A stretch of 64,000 nt of DNA, taken from NCBI RefSeq assembly GCF_949628215.1, contig NC_134276.1, positions 67,682,233 to 67,746,232 on the forward strand, given 5' to 3'. The first letter of the stretch is position 1. Each line of letters begins with the position of its first letter. The notes beneath the pieces are model-generated. The model did no database searches. It worked only from the letters and a program-made list of their open reading frames with translations, and was not told the origin of the DNA. This document shows positions 11,401 to 26,400 of this stretch, piece by piece. Source of the DNA: Phalacrocorax aristotelis. Its lineage: Eukaryota > Chordata > Aves > Suliformes > Phalacrocoracidae. The position numbers and the translations under genes are program-made.

Positions 11401-14400
11401 GATGGAGGAGCCAAAGCACTGAACTCCCAACTGTCCAGGTCTTATATTCTGAGACTAACTACCACTACAGACTTGCTGCTTCTCTCCTTTTAGATGAAAA
11501 CAGCTTCCTGTGAACCAGAAAGTACCTCTCCATTTCACAGAGAGCATGAGTGGGCCCCTTAGGAAAAAATCGGTTTAGAATTAAATCTAGGAGCAGATGA
11601 TTGTCTGTTTCAGCTATTTACAAACAGGACACTGAAGGGACTTCTGACATTTTTACTAATGACAGATGATTAGAACCAGAGCATCTTATTCCATAGTCAA
11701 CTCCTATCAATGTCTTGGGCTCTAAAACTGTCAACATTTTGACCAAGATATGCAGAAACTGGCAGCATGAGAAATAACAATAAATAAGGCCTTTGAAAAC
11801 ACGACGATGCCTGTGCACGTGGCAGATCATCTTGGTAACTGCAAGCCTCACTGCAGGGACGCACACATCCCTGGCAATAACTAGACCCACAGCATGTCAC
11901 CAATCCTTACCCTGTGCAGGGTGTGCAGCCAGGAGTATTATCTGCAGTAGCTTTACAGCAAAGCCAGTGGCCATTAAGATAGGCAGAGGGGTGGTAGACC
12001 GTGAGGCGCTTCTTGTTGCATTGGCTAACTTTGGTGAGGATATCAATCCAGTCCTTGGCCTCCACACAATTATTTGCTTGGATATACAGGACTCTTCTTT
12101 CAGGCTGGATCACCTGGAACATCTGCAAATAAGGAAATAACCCGCAGAATAAACCATCAGAATGAGTCGGTGAACCTAAAATTGGGCTCAGACTGATGAT
12201 TTATTAAAGTAAAACCACAGCGTACTATAAGAATATGCCAATAAATACATTTCAACACAATACCAAGCAGCAAATGGGCCCTTAAAACAAGACCTATCAC
12301 CTGATACAAGGAGTAAGATACTGTTCCTGTAGGACAGCAAGATTTGTTGTGAGCCTCAGGGATACAGTTTTAGTAATGCTGCAAGCTCCTAGTTTTGGAA
12401 GGCTGACAGAGGGACTCAATGCAGGGCTGAAAGGAAATGCCATTCAGCAGGGGGCAGAAAAGAGAAAAATGAGAGTTTGGATCAAGCCTAAGCAACAGCT
12501 TTGCTTTAATACTGCCATATCTCTAGTCTTATTCACACCTATTGCAGCATGATTCTTCCCCTTTAATAACTTCCATGCTTCTGCACCCAACTATAGCTGC
12601 TACTAGCAAATCACTACAACACAGTTGCTCTTTAATTGCCATAGGGTGGTTCAAATAATTACACATTAATTTTGCATTAGGGCTTGGGCACTGAAATCTA
12701 AACTAGATCTCTCCTGCCTATTCAAAACAGCTTGCAACCTAAAATGGCACAATCACATTTATTTTCGTCCTCTTGAAGAAGCATGTTTCTGATGCACAGC
12801 CTTACTGCCAGATTACACTCATCATGTGCTGAAGATAACTAAGCTCAAGTTAGATCTTAACTGCAAATTTTGGAAAGGCAAGTGTCAGCCATCCTCATTT
12901 CCTCTAGCTTTGGCAAATACTTAATTTTAATGGGTTTTCTTCTCTCTCTCAGGTATTCCTAAATTATCCTTCTCCCCTCTATTTCTTCATTTGATTATTC
13001 AAATCGTTAGATATTACACTGCCCATATCATGTGGAATATTATTTTCCAAACAGCTGGTTTCTCTGTGCTACTTTAAAAACAAAGAGACACCAAAAACCT
13101 CTCAAAAACCAACAAACCAACCAAAACCCCAGAAAACCAACAAACCAAAAAACCCACCCAACCCCAAAGCCCCCACCATCAAAAACCCCACCAAAACTGA
13201 AATTCACTGTTGTCTATTACGAAGATCTGAAACATTGGCCTGCATTTTGCACCTAGCTGGTCAGGAGAAAGTTGCAGTCTGGCACCAGGCACAATCTCTT
13301 CTTCCCTTGTGACACTTTTAGGTGCACATCCTTCGAAATAGTTTGCAAATATACTTGCTAATTTGCGAACGAACAGGGTTGTGGTTTTTTTTTTTTTAAT
13401 TACAATGTCTTTTCTAACAGAAAAGGGAAAGCTCCGACAGTCATGTCCCTGGATTTAGTATCCTTATAGATGTCAGACAATAATTAGAAAGGCACAACAC
13501 ACAAAAGCAGTGTAGGACCTGCTCGCATGATCAGTCCAGCATTGCCCAAATACACACCAAAAAGAGAGTCCTTTTAATAAAACTTTTCAGGACATAACTG
13601 GGAATTTGAGTTTGGGAAAATAGGGAAGGAAGGCACTAGGAAGATGGGAGAATGCAGCTCAGCCCTCCGTTAACACAGAGCTACAGGGAAAAGAATTTTA
13701 ATGTCCTGCTGGGGTAAATGGAGCCTTCTGCATTACAACAAAGGAACAGATTTACGGAGTATGGCTTTGTGTAATGGGATACCAGCCTAAGTGAACTGAC
13801 ATATGGCAACTGTTACGGAGAAGCCCACAACCAAGCCAAGAATTTCAAGTGGTTGCAAGACCTTTACACTACCAAAACTACCAGTTGCTGGCGTGCAAGC
13901 AACACAGAAGACCTGAGGAATACTTAAAGCCAGCCCCCCTCGCCCGCCCCCAACTGTGCTTAAGGAAGGTGAAGGCTACTGGTGTTGCTGCCAGACAGGA
14001 GCGCAGAAAACACACTTGGTGCAATTCAGAGCACAGATACATGGAATATTTACAGAAAATGTGCATCTTTAATCACACACAGCAACCATGATGGAACATC
14101 CATCCCAAATACATTTGAGAATTCTGTTCTTGCTGCAGTATTCTATTTATACGTTCCCGTTTATCTTGCCATATATTAGCACAGGAAGGTGATAATGGTA
14201 TTTTCTACTGCTTATGGAAAGACTCTGAACCTAACTTTCCAGAATGGATGTAGTCACCTTCATTTCCTAGGTAATACTGAATTTAAGCAACCAACATAGC
14301 CCACAGTTTCTGATGTTAACAATAAAGGGGTATTTTTCCTATAATAAATCTTCACAGTAAAGGGATATTTTGGATGCATTCTAGCCCAGCAGACTGAGCA

Positions 14401-17400
14401 TAAGTTAAAGACTGCTGTCACTGAAGAGTTGATCAGAATTATAGCTCAGCTCCTCTCCACACAGAGTAAGTTTTGTCTCAACTGTGTGGCTACTTTTAGT
14501 TCAAAGAAGTTATTTTGCAGAGTACGGTTGGCAACAGTTCATCACGTTACAGCTGCCTCCTGATAGCTTGAGAATTATTTTGCAGCTTCGTTGCTTTTGC
14601 CGATGTAATTAACATGAATTATAAACACCAGAGCCAGCTACATACAATGAAGATCTGTTCTAGGAGCCAGTGAACTGAAGCTTATTCTACCTTTTAAGAG
14701 AGAGATATGCTACCAAAATTAATATCTGAAACAGGGACAATTCTGAGGAGTCAAGCATTGTATTTCATTTTAACAAAGTGCTGTTTGAGGAACCCAATAC
14801 CTAGGGCAGGTTTGAGCACTGCCTGGTATGGCGTCCACAGCAGTGTAGATGGCAGGAAAGACTTACAGGCAGAAAAGCTAAAGTCGCAACCATTTATGTG
14901 TATGAAAAATTCTATAGCAGATGCATGTTTAGAACTAGAAAACATGAGCTTCTTTTTTGTTTATTTTTAAATGAACTTTTTTAAGGACCGTACTCAGCTT
15001 TACAGGCAGAGAGTATGAAAAAGGCTACCAACATCACCTAAACTGATCATGTCTAAGAACTGTTCTTACACAATGGATGGTATGTTTTGCAGGCAGAAGT
15101 TGGCAGTATTGTTCCACGCATGAGAAATCAGCTGTATTTTATTCCCTAATGTGGCAATCAAAATGCTAAACCAATACTGGCACAGCACAGATGTTCTTTT
15201 GGCACATGACCTAACCCAAATATATATGCACTTTTATTAACCAGCAGAAAAAACCTTGATAACTAAGAAAGAAGATGTGATCCTTCACAATTATAAGCAG
15301 GCAAGCTCCTTCCCAACAGAGAGGTCTGACAGAAAGGACAGCGACTCGATTATCTTACCTGTGTCTGACATTACGGAGCCCAGACAGCTGATCAGTAGCG
15401 GTCAGTACTGACTGTGCTGCAGATCACGAAACCCAAAGACTGCTGACTGGGCTGTTAAGAATCTGAATGGGCTGTACGTTTGGAAACTCCTGCTACTATA
15501 TACAGAACAAGCAGCTGTGCTTGTACATCTTTCAACAGAAACCCAATCCAGGTTACAAAAGGGAAAAAGGCGATTAGGCTGGTGGATCTAGAGCAGCCTA
15601 ACAAGAAAATTAATGAAGATGACCTACTTACGTTTTTCATTTTAAAGGATTCTTCCTCCAGTCTTTCCACTGCCAGAATGTTTTCAATTGGAATGCTACA
15701 CAGAGGGTGATCACCTGCAGAACACACACACAGATACTGAGCAACTTATTCACAACTGAACTTCATCCTCCGCCCTTATTTTAAGGGCTGATTCAGTTCT
15801 TTTAAAGGTAATTTTGACTGCACAAGAAAAAAAAAATCTTTCAATCAGCAGGGATTTACTAGCATGGTCCTTAAGTATTATCTTAAGTTCATTTCTGTTT
15901 TCTGCTGCACTACCTTACGCTAACAAACCTCTTTGAAACTGACTACTGCAGCAGGACACAGTGTATTTCCTGAGAAGGTGACAATGAAAGAAATCATTCC
16001 TGTCAGCTCAGCTGAACTAGGTTGATGGTGGTGACGTAAGACCTCAAAAGTTGAGTGTGAAATGATGACTGGCATGATCTTAACGTGTTTTTTTATGCTT
16101 CTCACTCTCCATGTGTTTATATGATGGAAGGAAGTGGCATTTGTTGTGTACTACTGAACAGACAGGAACTATTTGCGGAAGGCAAATTCCTTGACATTGT
16201 GCAACATTAAGTGAACACATTTTTGCAAGTTCAAAGCTTGCAGACAAATCCCTGCCTACTGCAGCCAGTCGTGCCAATGCTACAGAACTTATGAGAATGA
16301 GCCGAGATGCATCTGAGAACATTCAGTATAACCCCAAATCCCAGCATAAGGTATTTGTATCCTGAGGTTTGTTTCTTGGACAATCTACTATGTAACTGTG
16401 AAACCTACAAGATGATGTTGGTAACTGGTATTAGAAAAATATTACCAAATATTCTGCTAATTTCTAGGGTGCTGCACTATCCAAGAAGCTTCTCTAACAG
16501 TCAGTACAGACATACTAAAAAAAGACAAGAACACAGGCTGACAGACTTGCCTGCGCTGTGCCTTCTACAGTTACAGATCTAGATCTCAGTCATCTTTTCT
16601 TATACAATTCTTATGTTTAAACTTCACTTTAATGTACCAAAAAGAGACTGGCAAACCTTCGTTACCTTTGCTTTTCTGATAGGTAAACTCATGGTTTGTC
16701 AGGCGAAACCATCTCTTCTTGAAGTTTTTCATACCAAATCGTTTTCTTCCTTGTGCTCTCTTGATCATGAACCTAGTAAACAGGACAACAGCTGTTACAA
16801 CACACCAGATTTTATATATACATGCATATAAATATATGCATACATATTTTATATATATATTTATGTATATAGATTTATACATATATATACACACATACAC
16901 AATGGCACCTGTGAAGCTTTAGAAGGAGACGCAGTGTTTTCTAATTATTGAGGCCTTGCCTTGACAAGGGAAGGAAATTCACATTTGGATAGGTTTAGTG
17001 CATCTCTTAGTTAAGCCTGTCCTTTTTCCAGATCTAGATAAGGGGCAAGACATGTAGCTTGACTTGTAGTCTACATAGAGGCTCTAGTTAATTAGCTGAA
17101 CTGCAGCTTGTGCCCTTTCCTCAGTAACAAATCTAGCTAAATGTTTCCTACTACAGCAGAAAAAGGGCAGAACACCGTTAGTACTGCTCTGCTAAGCTTG
17201 ACCTGTTAAACTCTACAAGCTTTTTAATATTTTTTATTTAAAGCTGTGAGAAAGCTCAAAAGGTTTAGAGTATATTTAATAATTAAAAGGCAGGTGTAAG
17301 GCCTCTGGAGCACTGGGACTGTACCTTTACATGCTTTAGTCGTTCTCAAGCTCTAGAAACAAAATCAGGATGTTCCACGCTCCATTTGCAATTGCACATT

Positions 17401-20400
17401 GATGCTGCAGTTAGAAATGCATTTTCAATAACATTCAAAGCAATCTGATGGCTGAAAGCTGGAGCCCCCACCCCCCTCTCTTCTGGCAGAAGAGGGGTGT
17501 TCATTTAGTGATTTGTCAGTTTTAATTAATTTCAAATTTGAATTAGTTTACAAGAAACTGCGATGGATCCACCACCTTCCTAACCACTAAATCAATCCAA
17601 AAGCTTCAAGGTGACTTTGGAAACCCTGGTGGCTTCACACTGCTCAGCATCACTTCTGGTGGAAAAAAGTGCGTATGCATATGCAGTTGAGTTGATAACA
17701 GCTACTCTACACGTTACATTAAATATTGTGCCAAACCCAGAACTCTATAATGGAGCCAGTAAAAACTACTTACTAGAGTAGTTTTTATCAAGTAGGAAGG
17801 CACTATACAGCACAAAGAGCACACAGAGAGAACAGCAAATGATGTGAAGATTTTCAATAGCAGACCTAAAATGCTTAGAACAGCCAATACTGTTTCTCAC
17901 TTCTGGTATCTTCAGTCAGAAACAACTACTTTGCATCCAACTGAACTGCAGGTCTGTTTAGAGCTCAAACAGAAATCCAAGTTCCTTCAGACTTTAACTG
18001 TTTCTTAACCAGCGGGGCTTGCTGCCTGCTGCCCATTCCAAGTTGTGCAGGCAAAAGCTGACAAGGACTGTATACAGCAACAGACTTTTTTAAAACCAGT
18101 TATAGTCACACACCTCTCATTCTTAAAATGGTCAGACAGTTACTGTCTCAGTCCTTTTTCTTGGATTACTTAAGAAATATTTAATAAAACCATATGATTC
18201 AGGTCATCACCAGGCCCAGTGGTGGCAGTCTTCATGTTTCAAGGTTAACGCTAATTCAAAGGGAAGAGCAGATATCCTTGGGCTGGACAATATGTTCTTC
18301 AAGTTAGTTGCTCTTCCTTCTCATGCCAGCACTTAAAAGGTGACTTAAAACTCCTACATAACCTCCCTCTTTGAAAAATGCAAACCCTGTACTGCAGAGC
18401 TAAGAGCACATTTCTAATTAAATTCTTCATAGCTGACATAGTTAAGCATTCAAACCCACAGAAGTTACAAGGTGAATTTAAAGGATTTCTTTGTTTCTAA
18501 CATTTGCAGAATGTGTGAGAAGCTGGAGCAAATAGTCAGAAGCGCAAAGGGAAAAAAGTCTAAGATTAAACCCATTTCAGTGCTGGGTGGTTGGAGATAC
18601 TGTTTCTTCTCATGTTTATGGTAGACCTGAGTTTGGATCTGCCTAAGCCTTGCTTGGAAGCATCCGCATGTCTCCTTCACCTATGAGAATGGCAGGACTG
18701 GTTCTCCTTTTAATTCTCTTCCTTTTCGGAAGAACCAGGCAGACAGCTGTTAAGCAGTGATGGCATGATCAATGCCAGCAAACCCAAGTGCCAACGACTG
18801 ATCTTTGATACTGTATGTTAATTTAAAAGTACATGTGCTATAGCTTTCCATCTAGATACTCTTAGTAGGAACAAAGATAGATGAAAAAAACAAAAGCAAA
18901 CAAAAACATCGCAATGGCAAACAGTAACCCCACTAACCAGCCAATCAATTTGGACAAGAATCAAATCAAAGGCTGTGAAAATTCCCATCCACTCCCCAGG
19001 ATATAACATGGCAATAATGCAAAATGTCCAGAAAAACAGACAGCTGAAGGCCATTCCTTAACCTTGAGAACAATTTACATGAATGCCACTTAAGAAGTGC
19101 CTAGAAAACGTGTGGCCGCTTAATTACTTCCAGTGAGTTTACTGGGATCTATACACTGAGTATTAAGCAAATCTCAGTGCTTCTTGGAGCCTCCGCATAC
19201 AGATAGAAGTCCTTTATTCTCTATTTACAGCAGGTTTTTGTCTTAAGGAAGGGAAAAAAAAAGAAAATAAAGATGTGGTCAACATCAAGAAACAGATAAC
19301 AAAATGTTCTCTGCTGGGTTTACACAGGCATTTCAGGATTGTTAAACAGAGCACTTCCTCCCCAAAAGTTAAGTCAGACAAGTCTATTGCTGTGAGGGAA
19401 GGACATGCTGTCAGCCAGTAGCTACAGCAAAGCACCAACTGCCCCTACCATCTTACCTGCATGAACTATTACCATCAACTTTCTTTACTGTTAGTTTAAG
19501 AGTCCTTACAACAGCAGCCACAGGCCGAGCAAGAAAAGACAGAAAAAAATCAGACAGGAGCAAAAGAAAGACAGAGGCAGAAAAAAATAATGTTTTAGAG
19601 TTAGAGGGAAAATGTTACAAACTATATATTTGTTTTCAAAACAAAAGAATGATAAGTATACAGAATTAAGATAGACAAACTTGCTTCTGGGGACAGACAC
19701 TCATAGAAGTGAAGTGAACTGTGCAGGTTAACTGAAAGGGGTAGCCAAAAACCTTATTTTTGCATGACTTAGAGCTACCATGAAAGCTTACTTTCAAAGC
19801 AGCAGTTCAGCTTACTGAGCTCTGACAGGAAGAATTTGGATTTTTTACTTTCTTCCTCCCAGCTCAAAGCAGCTGTTTCCACAGTGCACTTCGATGATCT
19901 TAACTCAGTTTTGTAACACAAAAAAATGTCAACAATTAGTATCTAAAACTAATACTGAAGGGTACTAAAACTAGAAACTGTTCCAAGTGCATCACAAGTT
20001 TTCCTTGAAATGGCCATGATAATGATTAGCGTACAGATCTTACAGGGCAGCAAATCCAAATTCCATTTGCAGGCTTTGCCCTCACTAAGATATTCAGTAT
20101 CTGCCTTCACAGTGGAATTTTACAGCTTTTGTTCACTGGAGTTCAGAAAAAAAAATCAACTTGATTTTAACACAATCCTGATTTAAGTTTATTTTGCCTT
20201 ACCTGTGCTAATTAAGTTCTACAGGCTTCTTTTTCCTCCACTTATTTCAAAACATACTTAAATTAAGATGTTTAAATCAAATGAAAAGATGTTAAAATCA
20301 GCTACAGTAGCCACAGAGAATAGAAATAGCAACACAAGAATCTTCCTACATTCTTCTCTGAACACATGGATGGAATACGGATGGTGGAAAATAAGATAGC

Positions 20401-23400
20401 TGCCTTAGAATGGTAGCAAGCACACAAGTAGAGGGTTTCGTTGCACACGCATGCTTACCCTTCTTTAAGCAATATAGGTTGCTCTATGCTCTTGTGATCT
20501 CTCCTTCCTGAAGATGAAATTAGATCTAGAAACTAAAAGGTGAACAAAAAGCATAGATAAAAATAACAGTACTGCACTACACAAATTTAAAACATTAACA
20601 TTTGTACAGCACAGAGCTACAAGAAAATACTGTAGAAGTAGTTAAACAGAAGGTAATGTCAGAAGCTTGAGGAATTTGGGAGCTTTCCTGGGCCGTAAAC
20701 TAAAAATAGCGCAAACGCTCTTAAGCAGAAAAACTGTAGATGATCAACGCTTCTTATGCTCCTTTGTTATATGTATCTTTCACCTCCTTTTAGACTAAGC
20801 AATTTTCATCACAGATCTGCAGCACCCTATGAAGCATGCACGTCTCAAGCTCTAAGCAGCCACTTGGCAATCTAACCTCATTATTACGTAGAAGTAGATC
20901 CAAAAAGATTCTACTATTGACATGCACATAATTTGATATAAGTTTCTTGAATATTACAATTATCAGGAATCAGCGTTTTCCAGCACATGCCTCCTGGTTT
21001 ACAAACAGTCTGTATTACATTCTAGGATTCCAAGCATCAGCTTCAACAACACAGCAGGATTTTCAGAACATTCACATACATTACTTACATTTTTTACTGC
21101 ATCTGCATATTTCTGCTCATTAAAATAGTCATAAAAAGTAGCCATGTAGGATTCCTTGAAATTGGCCTGAAATACAAACCCAAAACCATGCATATCATAA
21201 TACAGTTTATATAGAAAATATTACTGTTAACAGCAACACCATGAAGCAAGCCACTGAAGATAAGAGGGTTTTTTTTCTGGCCAGAGGTAAAATAAGCAAA
21301 GCGCTACTTTCATGTTGTACAGCACACATTTGGTGGTATGAAATTTTTATTTCAAGAAGGTAGCAGAATGCATTTCAAGTGTTCGGTTACTACAGTTAAT
21401 AACGCATTCTTCAAAAGCTTCAAACTTCTGCTTTGGTTTTTAATCTTGGTCCTAAAAGAAGCTGACAAGAAGCGTGAAAGAAGGGGTTCTGTTTTCTCAA
21501 AGGATTTGTAACTGAGGTACAGATTCATCTACAGTTGCCTGTGTGAATCCTAACTACATCACCAGTGACCCCAAATTATCACCAGATATAGCACTGTGAT
21601 GCCTTAGGTACACAAGTTTTATTTCAAACATCCAGAGCATGGGCATTTAGATCTAATCTCACCACTGACTGCTAGAAAACTGAACTGCTATGAAAAGAAA
21701 AGCATACACCTTCCCCTTATTGGCCAATTCCTCTCAGCTGGGCTTTAAAATGCTGAATCTGTAAAGCCCTGGAGAGCTGCTATCGTGTACTGGAGACAAG
21801 TAGAGCACTTCACAGGTTTTCCTGATCACTAACTTTCTTCCAGAAGGAATGAATGAAAAGCCCTGGAACAGACTTCTAGGTTGGTCACACAATTTTGCTT
21901 TACTGAAATCTAGTTCAGATTAAGGCAGATTTAGTCTTCCTGTGAGCATGAGAGGCTTATAATCAAAGCAACCATAACCAGTTTTGCATAAGCCTAGTAC
22001 AACTCAAGCATTTTAAAGGCTTAATTACAATGAGTGATAAAAGATTAAAAAAAAAAAGAAAATCACTTTCCCAAATTAAGCCTTTAAATGAAAATTGCAT
22101 ACTTACAGATTTAGATTTTGATAGGCTGCCTAGCGTTTGAATGGTTTTAGAGATAAGTGTCAAAGTTCGAGAAGTCTGAGGATCCTAGGAAAGAGAACAT
22201 CATTCTATGTACTAGCTATTTAAAATATGGAATAGAGGAAGGTAAACTACATTCATTCTTTCTTATTTCACTTGCAGAGAAGTAACATAAAATTAGAAAA
22301 GACCCAATAAAACATTACAGTAAAAAAAGATGCTTTTTTTAACGGCTTTTGACTCTCAAGCCATCATGCTTCATAGCTACCCTATTGCTCTTCAGAGAAT
22401 CAAAGGCAATCACTTGCAAGAAAAAAATAGATTTCTGTCTTGAGGACTGTCCAGGTCCTCCCCAGTCCCAATAAGTACAACTACTAGAAGTCTTTTATAA
22501 GCTGCTTAACATCCAAAACATTTCCAACATTGCTGACAATCAATCCAGCATTAATGTACTGCGGCAAAAATGAACCTTTTCCACAGCAGCCTAGACTATC
22601 TATTTTGTTTGTCCTTAAATTTCACTGTTCCTCCCATACCTCCCAGGTTCTTCACATACACAGCCATTCAACATACGCTTCATATCCAAGACAAACATAG
22701 CAGATCTTTGAACTAGCAAAGGTACTTCTCCTAAAGGCTATTAAAAGAACTGAAGAAAGAATCTTGGTAGACAGACTATGGTGACAGAACTATATACGCA
22801 GCTAGAAAAAACTGATACAGTACTTACTGGATGGTGTGGTGTAAGTTGAAAGAGGTTTGGAGAAAGAATGGCAGGAGCAAAGAATCTCAGGAAAATAAAA
22901 CTGCTGACAGCTGTATACCTCACATCTAGGTCACCTATTAAAAAAAAAGACCTCTACTCAGCATTTCAATAATCCTTCCCTAACAACCTTCTGAAATTAT
23001 CAGAACGCCTTCAGAAAGCTAATTCAAGCATGTGTTGGATACATATATATTTAGGAGTTACAGGATTACACTGATGATGGGGGATTTTGAGCTAGAGATT
23101 GGCTAGCATAAACCAAGGAAATGACAGCCTTTTAAAAAGCAGTGAGTTCACAACACAGGCTACAAGGAAAACACCATTCACTCTTCCACTACACAGAGAA
23201 ATTCATACAAACATCTGCTATTCCATCTACACAACTAAAGTATGATAAATAACTTACATAGTTTATAAAATGTTCAGCACAGATGCTACCTCTCAGTTAT
23301 CTAGTTATACCCCCGGCAGAAGTGCTGTACAGACTCCTGATGTATCTATTCCAGTTGGTAATTACAGACAATACAATTTTGTATTTATTTTTACATAAAA

Positions 23401-26400
23401 TAAAGAGCACAACAGCACAATTAATGGCTTTCTGCTTGAGCTTCTCTACTATGAAGCGACTGTTCAAAAGCTGAACTCTTGTTGCTCTCTCAAACTTTGC
23501 TATTGTAATCTTTATCCCTCCATGCAAATACACAGGTTGGTTGTTTTCCTCAATTCCAGTTTTACATTGCCTGCTCATTCTCACAGAGCCAAAACAACTA
23601 GGAAGGAACGGAAAGAATTCTCTCCTAACAGCCAGAAAACCTTTGCACATGGGCCTCCTAGGGCAATGAGCTTGGATCGACTCCAATAATTTATAGATTG
23701 GCCTTTATTACAGATTGATGTATGAGCAGAAAATAATTCAGCTGCATGGAGTCTGCAGAATGAACAATTACAAAAACCCAAACATTTGAAAATCGAGCAC
23801 ACTTTGCAAATACTGAAACCACAAATACACACCATCATAATGCTCTTTTTAAATGCTGATTTCCTTTGAAAGATATTTAAGGAAAACTCACACAATCATT
23901 AAAAGTCATGTTCTTTGTGGAATGAATAATCAAGGAAAAACCAGCATTAATACACACTCCAAATGGTATTTTAGATAAGATGCTGTTCAATTACTATATC
24001 CATCATGGATCATGCAGACTACTAGACTATACCTACACTTAAAAGGTACCAATGATGTAAAATAAAACAGTACATGGAAACTCACCTTGAAAACGTTTGG
24101 CAGCTGATTCTCTCAGTGAAAAGAAAATATCGCACATCACTGTAGGGCAGCTTACACCAGATTTTGTAATTACAGTAAAAATGCGATCAACATATTGCCT
24201 CAGATTTTCCTGAAAAACGCAATGATTATGAGAAAAATCAGTATCACAATCTGCTGTGGAAAGCGGTATTATTCCTAGTTTTATTCATAATGGCAGCATT
24301 AAAAGATTCTCACTTTCAACATCATATACTTGCAAAACAATCTCACACTCAGTGATACTCTCTTTGGTAAATGCATGCATTCAAGTACAAGAGTAAAAAT
24401 ATTATTCCTGTCAAAAACAAACATCAAGTGATACGGCTGTACAGCATATCATTCCTTTTCATAGCACCATTTTCTAGGTCATCAGTAGAGCCACAGGCTA
24501 AGTTATCCTGTCCTCGAGGGTGGGGGAAGAAGTGATTAACATTCTACAGATATTGTATTTATAGCATAATGTAAAGCTGTTGTAAAATAATTGTAACAGT
24601 TTGTGGTGTTAAGAAAGCTTCCAGTGTATTCTAATGAATAACAAAATTATTTACAACATCAAACATCTGAGGACTTCAGTTAAACCTGATAGCGTAAACA
24701 GAGATTATATCTTCAAAATCTAATGCATACCCTGTTATTTTCCAGGTTTTCACCATCTTTTAATTTCACAGGGTCAATTTCACAAGGTTTATGGACCTGG
24801 CAGATCTAGAAGAAAAAAAAAACAAAACAAAACCAAAACCAAAAAACCCATGAACCAAAACAGAGTCAACAGTCAATACATCAGTTTACCTTCAAGTAGA
24901 AAAAGTTCTGTAAAAAAGCATGATCTGTTAGTTTTTTTGGGGGTAAAAGGCAAAAGCCAACTTTATAAATTGTGGGGTTTTTTTCTGTTGATAAATGAAG
25001 GTACATTACATGCGATCTTTATTTTCTTCCAAAAAGTAGCATTAATTTGTTCTATGCTTTTCTTCAGCGGAAATGAAGAGTTGTTTGTTAAGGCTCTCTC
25101 AAGCAAGGCTGTTCAAGAAAAGCCCTGTTTTGCCAAAACAGTCAGCTTTGAAAGTGTATCTATTTCTTTAAAAACTCGACATTTTTTGATGAAACATTAA
25201 AACAACAGCTGAAGAAACTGTCAAATCATTTAAAGGAAGTCTGTGGTCTAAAAGTATTGCCCAATTACTGCACTAAAATACCCACACCCACCATTCTGGA
25301 CTGGATAGATAATAAACCATTGTTACAATACATGCATCACATACACAGTTATCTAAGAATAATTTTATTCCTTTATACCCGTAATACTTTGAAATGTACT
25401 ACTTATAGCTTCCCAGCAGCTTTCTGGTATATATATCTTTATTCATCTAAGTTATTACTTTATTAATTTCTCAGAAACTCTAAGTGTTAGATTTTATAAA
25501 ACTGAGTAATTTAGTTCAATAAATTGAAACTTTCCTTTTCCTTTAATACAGTTGAACTGTTTCTGAATTGGGTGATTCAGCTGTGGCTAAACCAACACAC
25601 AGGATTTTAATGTAGAAACAGGCTCTTAAGCATTATTCCTACAAAGTCATCTTACAACGGGAAGGAATAAACAGTATCTGCTCCCTGAAGGCTTTTTACA
25701 GTGACATTTTATCAAATAAACAGCCTAAACTTCTCTTACCTCATCTATAATTGGCTTTAGTGTAACTTGCAGATAATGCATCCCTGCCAGTTTCATTGTC
25801 TCGTCAATGCACTTGGAAGTTAACGAGTTTCCTCTGAAAATGGTGTTTGGATCTCTGGAAATGAACAATTTTCTGTAATTTAGTCTCTTTGTAATAAACT
25901 GCTAATACATGGAAATAAAAGAAGCAGTGAAAGGTGATGGAAATCTGAGTTTGAATGCACAAACAGGAACTCCCTTTGACACCAGCCTGCCATTAAATGC
26001 AGCCACATAGCACTTAGTGCACTTCCAGGCTCTAACAGAAAAGCAGGAGTCACAGTAAGTCCAGAGGGACAACGCATTTTCTTCTTTGCATTAGCCCTGT
26101 GTGCCCAGTGCACCATCCAAACACATGGCAACATGCGGGCTCAAATCAAAGGGGTTTACAATATAAACAGGGAAGAATGCGCCCGCTTTCACGAGCTACT
26201 GAACAGCGTAATTTGAGTAAGGGAAGGAAGCAGTGATTTTAGTCTCACAGCAACACTGGACATTACACGTGACCTACTACCTTCTCCTACAAGATGAGTA
26301 CTTGTAAGCTCTAAGGAAGTCGAAGATACCGGCTCCAATGACATAGCCATCTTTTCTAAGTGACTTACAGCACCGTCCTATGATAACACTATTAAACACA

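Larger units (their letters stand above)
16773..20458 (-). other. RASA3 intron with TA repeat and hairpins
   Basis: 3.7-kb intron. It holds the TA-rich repeat at its transcript-3' end, the perfect hairpin at 17760-17787 and an imperfect C-rich/G-rich hairpin near 17469-17500 (CCCCTCTCTTC opposite GAAGAGGGG). No coding exon is seen. Confidence 0.7.

Noticed and set aside
16586..16900. 104-codon minus-strand frame covering a RASA3 exon
   Set aside because: Only 16666-16772 is exon. The start of this frame is translated TA repeat and the end is intron.
23297..23686. 129-codon minus-strand frame in a RASA3 intron
   Set aside because: No family resemblance. It lies between two RasGAP exons that already join in frame.
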